A DNA stretch of 64,000 nt. It comes from Rutpela maculata (taxonomy: Eukaryota > Arthropoda > Insecta > Coleoptera > Cerambycidae). The notes under the pieces were generated by a model. That model was not told the origin of the DNA, searched no databases, and saw only the letters and a program-made list of their open reading frames with translations. The translations under genes were made by a program, and so were the position numbers. Shown here piece after piece: positions 56,702 through 64,000 of the stretch. The stretch spans positions 72,287,804 to 72,351,803 of the forward strand of contig OW386287.2 of NCBI GenBank assembly GCA_936432065.2, given 5' to 3'. Position 1 is the first letter of the stretch; each line of letters begins with the position of its first letter.

Positions 56702-59503
56702 TTGTCTGTCAAATCTAAAAATTTGTATTATATCTATGACATTACTAACACGCATAGATTATTAATCGACACAGGTGCTGGACTATCCATATTCAAACCC
56801 AAAATTTGTGAAAATTATAGTAGGAGATGTCCGGAAAACATTACGATCCAAGGCATAACTGACCAAAAAATAAATATTAACGAAGCCGTCTTTATCCCGT
56901 TTGACAACAATGAACCATTTAAAATTTATGTATGTGATCTTGACATAGAATTCGATGGACTCCTAGGGTCTGATTTCTTAGAACATTACAATTGTATAGT
57001 GGATATAAAAAACAAAAAACTTGTAACAAATTTCAAAACAATCCCGATCCACAAAGTCACGGACCAGGGTCTGCCAAACATACAAAATTACCCAAATCCA
57101 GACAATCGTGATACCACTCGTAATATATCAAATGTAATTTCAGTTGAACCACGTATAGAACAAATTACCAAACTTAAATGTCACTTGTCCAATACGGAAG
57201 CTATACTGCTAGCTACCGAAGTAGACAAGGTAAGACTCCCTAACGCGATAGTTCAGATAGACGATAAAGGTGAATTTATTACCTCTATATTAAACGTAAA
57301 CGCGGTACCCAAAACCGTTAATTTTTCAAATTTAAAACTAGAGCCGATCCAAAATTTCTCACTGAATGATATAGACGAAGAAACCTCCCAAACTTGCGTA
57401 GACAGACATTATGAAATAAAAAACCAACTCCGTCTAGACCACCTAAACATGGAAGAAAATGAACTAATAACTCAACTTTGTCTAGAATACGCAGACATTT
57501 TTTATCTTGAAGGTGACCAACTAACTTTCACCAACGAAATTAAACACGCGATAGATACCAATGACGCGAAACCGGTATTCACGAAATCGTACCGATACCC
57601 TCAGATACACAAAGAAGAAGTCAAAACGCAGGTATCCAAAATGTTAGAACAAAATATTATTCGTCCCTCTAACTCCCCCTGGTCATCTCCAGTGTGGGTT
57701 GTCCCTAAGAAACTTGATGCTTCGGGCAAGCCGAAATGGCGTGTGGTTGTAGACTACAGAAAACTCAATGAGTTAACTGTAGGAGACAAATACCCTCTAC
57801 CCAACATCTCAGATCTCCTGGATCAATTAGGCAAGTGCCAGTACTTCACAACATTGGACTTGGCCTCTGGGTTCCACCAGATCGAGATAGACCCGAAAGA
57901 CATCCCGAAAAGTGCATTTAGCGTAGACAACGGGCACTATGAATTCGTTCGTATGCCCTTCGGCCTTAAAAACGCCCCTTCTACCTTCCAAAGGGTTATG
58001 GACAACATCCTCATGGGCATTCAGAACGAGAGATGTCTGGTATATATGGATGATATTATCATATATTCCCCGACTGTTCACGAGCACATTTCTCGTCTCA
58101 CAGAAGTGTTCAAACGCCTTCGAAATGCTAACTTAAAAATCCAACCTGATAAATGCGAGTTCCTTCGAAAAGAAGTCGCATACCTGGGTCACCTGATAAC
58201 TAAAGAAGGAGTAAAACCAAACCCCGATAAGGTACAGTGCATCCAAAACTTTCCGCAACCCACTAACCAGAAGGAAATCAAATCCTTCCTCGGGTTGGCA
58301 GGTTATTATCGCAGATTTATAAGTAATTTCGCGAAACTATCCAAGCCCCTCACCAAATTGTTACAAAAGGGTGTCCCTTTTGCTTTCGACTCAGAATGTC
58401 ACAAATCCTTCGAGGAATTGAAACAAGCCCTCACTTCGACCCCAGTACTTATCTACCCAAACTTCGACGAAACGTTTCTACTCACCACTGATGCAAGCGC
58501 GTTCGCCATCGGCGCCGTGCTCTCACAAGGCCCAATTGGCAAAGACTTACCAATAGCTTTCGCCTCAAGGACCCTCTGTAAAGCCGAAACCAAATACTCA
58601 ACCATAGAGCGTGAACTTTTAGCTATAGTATGGGCCGTGAAACACTTCCGTCCGTACATATTTGGTCGAAAGTTCAAACTAATAACTGACCATAGGCCTT
58701 TAACGTGGCTCTTTTCGATAAAAGACCCCGGTAGCCGCCTAGCACGCTGGCGACTGAAGCTTGAAGAGTACGAATACGAAATCGAATATAAACCCGGCCG
58801 CATTAATAAAAATGCAGACGCTCTTTCCCGCATAAAGATAAATCACATTCAAGATTCCTCTAACTTTCAAGCAGAATCAAAATTAGTAACGTACCCCATT
58901 CAAAGTCCCTCGACTCCAATAGAACCCGATCCTGATAGTCAGGACACGACAAGCGACACGACGGAAACAAACGAACAAGGAGATGTCCTGAACGAATTCG
59001 AAACCTTCGTAAAATTGTATAAAACAAAGTCACTTATCGACTATTCTAAAATTGAATTTTCGAACGGGCAACTCCTGGACAAAACCAACAAAAATATAGT
59101 GACCTTTTTTCAACAAAACAATCTCAAAGATTTTCATTACAAAATCCTTGAAGACTTGTTCGAAGAAAACGCAGACTTCCGAGATTTAGAATTAAATAAA
59201 TTATCGAGTAAGTCGGTGCGACATAGAAACTATTTTATCGTGGCTCTACCATACGACCCGGAAACCGTAATCCAAAATCTATTCATCTCGCTATACAAAG
59301 GTCGTGAAGAGTTCGACGACTCCAAAACGTATTGTATCGAAAACAATGTCGAACTTCCTATTCTCGAAATTTTGTCATTTCTTTTATCGGAAAAAGACGT
59401 GAAACTTAAAATATGTCAAAACGTTACTAGAACACCCAGTGACGACGAAATCCCAATTATTATCGACCAGCATCATAGCTCATCTCCACCGCGGAATAAA
59501 TGA
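56702..59503 (+). CDS. pol: Errantivirus-3 pol, first part: protease, reverse transcriptase, RNase H
   Basis: The frame has no ATG of its own at the start and is entered from gag by a -1 shift. Protease core LIDTGAG lies near residue 25. RT follows with WRVVVDYRKLNE, LDLASGFHQ and the YMDD box at 58043-58054, then RNase H with TTDASAFAIGAVLSQ, YSTIERELLAIVW and ADALSRI. A linker runs to the stop at 59503. The integrase continues in the next frame, so this copy carries one extra base or two missing bases between 59439 and 59503. Confidence 0.9.
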   Translation: MSVKSKNLYYIYDITNTHRLLIDTGAGLSIFKPKICENYSRRCPENITIQGITDQKININEAVFIPFDNNEPFKIYVCDLDIEFDGLLGSDFLEHYNCIVDIKNKKLVTNFKTIPIHKVTDQGLPNIQNYPNPDNRDTTRNISNVISVEPRIEQITKLKCHLSNTEAILLATEVDKVRLPNAIVQIDDKGEFITSILNVNAVPKTVNFSNLKLEPIQNFSLNDIDEETSQTCVDRHYEIKNQLRLDHLNMEENELITQLCLEYADIFYLEGDQLTFTNEIKHAIDTNDAKPVFTKSYRYPQIHKEEVKTQVSKMLEQNIIRPSNSPWSSPVWVVPKKLDASGKPKWRVVVDYRKLNELTVGDKYPLPNISDLLDQLGKCQYFTTLDLASGFHQIEIDPKDIPKSAFSVDNGHYEFVRMPFGLKNAPSTFQRVMDNILMGIQNERCLVYMDDIIIYSPTVHEHISRLTEVFKRLRNANLKIQPDKCEFLRKEVAYLGHLITKEGVKPNPDKVQCIQNFPQPTNQKEIKSFLGLAGYYRRFISNFAKLSKPLTKLLQKGVPFAFDSECHKSFEELKQALTSTPVLIYPNFDETFLLTTDASAFAIGAVLSQGPIGKDLPIAFASRTLCKAETKYSTIERELLAIVWAVKHFRPYIFGRKFKLITDHRPLTWLFSIKDPGSRLARWRLKLEEYEYEIEYKPGRINKNADALSRIKINHIQDSSNFQAESKLVTYPIQSPSTPIEPDPDSQDTTSDTTETNEQGDVLNEFETFVKLYKTKSLIDYSKIEFSNGQLLDKTNKNIVTFFQQNNLKDFHYKILEDLFEENADFRDLELNKLSSKSVRHRNYFIVALPYDPETVIQNLFISLYKGREEFDDSKTYCIENNVELPILEILSFLLSEKDVKLKICQNVTRTPSDDEIPIIIDQHHSSSPPRNK

Positions 59504-60464
59504 GACTATTCGTCGTATTCGAGAGAAATACAATTGGAAAGGATTGACAAAAGACGTCGAAAATTCCATAAAAGCCTGCAAAATCTGCCAAGAAACAAAA
59601 ATCTGTCGCAAAAATTTAGATAACCCTCTCGTAATTACGGAGACGCCTAAATCCCCTTTCGAACGTATAAACATAGACGTCCTAGAAGTCCCAACGAAAA
59701 ATTACGCACTTACTATACGCGACGAACTTACAAAATTCACTCAAGCGTATCCTATCAAAGATAAATCAGCAAAATCAATCGCAAACACTCTACTCGTTTA
59801 CTTCCAGCACTTCGGAACACCCCTTCGAATTCATTGCGATTATGGCCGAGAATTCGATAACGCCATCCTAAAAGATTTATGCCTCCTCTATGACATCAAA
59901 GTAACGCAGTCTAGTGTCGGACACCCCCAATCTAATGGTTCCTTAGAAAGGTTCCACGCTACCTTGTTGGAAATGATCCGAGCACACGTGGCAGAACACC
60001 CTGACGAACACCCCTTCAACATATTACCTTACGCGATAATATGCTATAATACCTCTACTAATAAAACTCACGGATTTACACCCTACGAGTTAGTTTTCGG
60101 ACACACGTCCAGTAGACCACCTGAGACGCTATATAATCAGGAAGAACTAGTCACGAAATACGTCAGAGACTTAAATAATCGCCTGTCTTATTATTATAAA
60201 GTCGCGCGCGCCAGAACTGAAACACAAAAACAAAAAGCGAAAGTTCGGTTCGACGCCCACGTTTCAAAGGAAACCCCCGAATATCAGATTGGTCAAAAGG
60301 TGTATTTAAAAGAATCCCAAATCACCGATAAGTTACGTAATAAATATAACGGGCCATTTGAGATTTTGGAACTTCACAAAAACTCAGCCACCCTCCTTAA
60401 TAAAAAAACAAAACAAAAAACTAAAGCTAACTTTGACAGGTTAAAACCATATATTGAAGCCTAA
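59439..60464 (+). pseudogene. pol: Errantivirus-3 pol, second part: integrase, out of frame
   Basis: The zinc-binding N-terminus (HLHRG, CKICQETK), the catalytic core (NIDVLEV, HCDYGREF, SNGSLERFH giving the D, D, E triad) and a basic C-terminal domain (GPFEILELHK, FDRLKPY) are all intact. The frame is +1 relative to the RT part and lacks its own start, so the integrase is not expressed without a recoding event. A sequencing or assembly error is equally possible, given the identical LTRs. The end overlaps the start of env. Confidence 0.85.
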
Positions 60465-60470
60465 ATTGCC

Positions 60471-60476
60471 TTACAG
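60471..60476 (+). promoter_or_regulatory. Probable splice acceptor for env mRNA
   Basis: TTACAG just after the pol stop and 25 bases before the env ATG at 60502. Errantivirus env is made from a spliced mRNA, so this is the expected place. The donor was not located. Confidence 0.5.
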
Positions 60477-60501
60477 GTTCACCTTGCTGATCGGAGCAGC
60501 C

Positions 60502-62298
60502 ATGTCCCAGTACCAAATAACACCCATCAATAACACCGTCGGAGTCTATTACCACGACGAAACGAGGATAATTATTTCCAATAATAAATGGACTCTGCTA
60601 GTCCATAAAAATCTATCAAGCCTCGAAGAAGCCTTTATCAACAACAACAAAATTTTAGAATCAATTGTCAATATATTCACCCCCGATACACGCGAAACGA
60701 AAGAATTCCTAGTCAAAGTCAAAACACACATAACACTCCTAAACCAAGTATCAAATTCCCTTAAGGTAAAATTTGAAGAAATCTTTGTTAACACCAAACG
60801 ATTCAAGCGCGGTATATTAAATGGAGCAGGTAGTATATTTAAAGCAATTACCGGCAATCTAGATGCTGAAGATGGACAATTCTTCACAGACAGTATTAAC
60901 AAATTAAACAAAGATCAACATCAAATAGAAAACCTCCTGAAAAATCAAATATCCGTTACCTCTACCGTCATAAAAACCTTTAACGAAACGATCCAAAATA
61001 TGCAAATTAATATAGTAACGTTTAACGAGGATATGAAAAAGATTCAAATCGGACTGCATAAAGTAAATGATAGAGTTGCACTGGTTCAAGCCGAACTAAA
61101 ATTTATCGAAACATGTGAAAAATTGACTGAAAGTTACTTGTACCTCCAGAGCAACCTTGATGACATTTTGAACGCGATCACATTTGCTCGTCTGAAAATA
61201 ATACACTCTTCAATTATTTCACCCGAAAGTTTGATTACTGCACTTCAGGAAATCTCTCAAAACTTAGTAAAAAATAATCTACCCCTACCGGTAAAATATT
61301 CAGAAATTCCCCAATACCTAGAAATTATCGAACTAGAAGCCTTTCAATCAAAATCAGATCTTGTTTTCGTTCTAAGAATACCACTAGTAGAACAGCAACT
61401 CTATACCCTGTATCATTTATTTCCTATCCCTATACTAGACAACAGAACTGGCCTTCACCATGTCTTGTCATTCTCACAAAAATTCATTGCGCGTAACGAT
61501 GATTCACTAATGTACATCCCCGTCAAGGACCTGAGTACATGCAAACAACTAGATTCCCATAAGAAACTATGCTCAGACCTCTACGCCTACCCGATCGACA
61601 ACAGTGCAGCATGCGAAGCCCAGCTACTGAAAAACTTCAGAAAAATCCCAGAAAACTGTGTAAGTTCCCTCGTCTATGGACAAGGTTATAACGTTCAGAA
61701 ACTACAAGGCAATGTGTGGTTAATAATTGTCTCTGAACCTATTCACATCACCATAAACTGTAATAAAATGGACACAAAAATCACCAGTGTTAATAAGAAC
61801 TCTATATTAAAACTCCACCCGGACTGTTACGCGTTTGTCGGTATAACAAAAGTGCAAGCAGAAAGCCGCAATACCATCAACATTACGGACAATTCACATC
61901 CAGTGGTTATACCCTATGACTGTTGCAGTGACATTCCCGAAAAACTCCAGCTACCCAAGTTGGAACCTCTCCAGTTCGATCATCTAAATGTCGAAAATCT
62001 AGACATAGCCAACCACAAACTCGAGCAATACTCTAGAGACTTAGACAAACTAATAAACGAGCCATTTATAACTAAACATTTTTCCTTAAGCATGTATACA
62101 GTTATTGGTCTGTCCATCTGTCTCCTAGCCGCCTTCATCGCCTGGAAATGCAGGAAAAGATGCTGTGGTTGTAAGGAATCCAAGGACGCCACCCCTAATG
62201 AGATGCTGAAAAGAATTGGCACCCTCCTGAGAAGAAGACCTCATCTACCTACAGAAGAGGAAGAAATGACCGATTTTCCCCAAAAAGTCGGTGAATAA
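60502..62298 (+). CDS. env: Errantivirus-3 envelope fusion protein
   Basis: 598 codons from the ATG at 60502; the open frame extends 16 codons further upstream through a short hydrophobic run (FTLLIGAA). A furin-type site RFKR is followed by a Gly-rich fusion-peptide-like segment near 60815. The ectodomain has heptad repeats (about 60880-61100) and many Cys. One membrane span (YTVIGLSICLLAAFIAW, near 62095) precedes a Cys/Arg-rich cytoplasmic tail. This is the layout of errantiviral Env proteins related to baculovirus F. The frame is uninterrupted. Start choice rests on the acceptor 25 bases upstream. Confidence 0.88.
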   Translation: MSQYQITPINNTVGVYYHDETRIIISNNKWTLLVHKNLSSLEEAFINNNKILESIVNIFTPDTRETKEFLVKVKTHITLLNQVSNSLKVKFEEIFVNTKRFKRGILNGAGSIFKAITGNLDAEDGQFFTDSINKLNKDQHQIENLLKNQISVTSTVIKTFNETIQNMQINIVTFNEDMKKIQIGLHKVNDRVALVQAELKFIETCEKLTESYLYLQSNLDDILNAITFARLKIIHSSIISPESLITALQEISQNLVKNNLPLPVKYSEIPQYLEIIELEAFQSKSDLVFVLRIPLVEQQLYTLYHLFPIPILDNRTGLHHVLSFSQKFIARNDDSLMYIPVKDLSTCKQLDSHKKLCSDLYAYPIDNSAACEAQLLKNFRKIPENCVSSLVYGQGYNVQKLQGNVWLIIVSEPIHITINCNKMDTKITSVNKNSILKLHPDCYAFVGITKVQAESRNTINITDNSHPVVIPYDCCSDIPEKLQLPKLEPLQFDHLNVENLDIANHKLEQYSRDLDKLINEPFITKHFSLSMYTVIGLSICLLAAFIAWKCRKRCCGCKESKDATPNEMLKRIGTLLRRRPHLPTEEEEMTDFPQKVGE

Positions 62299-62310
62299 CA
62301 CCGACTTTTC

Positions 62311-62324
62311 AAAAAGAAAGGGAG
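62311..62324 (+). promoter_or_regulatory. Polypurine tract of errantivirus-3
   Basis: AAAAAGAAAGGGAG directly precedes the 3' LTR. Confidence 0.85.
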
Positions 62325-62325
62325 T

Positions 62326-64000
<1,675 letters not shown>

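Noticed and set aside
57827..58833. Antisense frames of 86 and 126 codons
   Set aside because: Shadows of the conserved reverse transcriptase and RNase H sequence on the plus strand.

Overview
The window is a transposon-dominated stretch of an AT-rich arthropod genome, most likely an insect. The evidence is one spliced host gene (a Golgi GRASP protein), insect-type errantiviruses with env genes, Jockey- and CR1-like LINEs, tRNA-derived SINEs and many foldback or TIR elements. I cannot name the species. The only complete host gene is the GRASP55/65 gene (minus strand, 44978-46455, three exons). A possible first exon of a small membrane protein starts head-to-head with it at 46619.

Layout. 1-9900: two degraded minus-strand genes of multicopy invertebrate families, one FEN/XPG-like and lying between 235-bp inverted repeats, the other split into two halves by a CR1-like LINE and two copies of a palindromic MITE; the LINE carries a solo Ty3/gypsy LTR. 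9956-23900: a four-level nest in which a tRNA-type SINE is split by a Jockey-type LINE, the LINE by a long-TIR DNA element that left no target duplication, and that element by an errantivirus (errantivirus-1, decayed). 24147-37248: CCCAGATAGC termini enclose a palindromic MULE-like MITE, a second no-TSD element, an almost intact Ty3/gypsy element (27394-33835), a hairpin, and a hAT element that contains a third no-TSD element. 37249-44900: dispersed repeats, LINE remnants and AT-rich DNA. 44978-46753: host genes. 46840-51700: MITEs, a tRNA-SINE, a CCCAGGTAGC-ended element with an internal foldback, a hAT MITE and a second Jockey LINE fragment. 54507-62698: errantivirus-3, with two 373-bp LTRs that look identical by eye, inserted in a (TA)n tract, with gag, pol and env almost intact.

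Most notable: three DNA elements of different sequence share GGAC(A/C)CCG termini and sit exactly between AAA (or AAG) and TTT with no target-site duplication. For one of them a paralogous empty site in the same window confirms the junction. This is the signature reported for the Spy group of DDE transposons; all three copies here look non-autonomous. A second coherent group has CCCAG(R)(Y)AGC termini, subterminal ACGTCA-like repeats and apparent 2-bp target duplications, and I could not place it in a known superfamily.

All alignments were made by eye. Frame breaks could be real or assembly errors.
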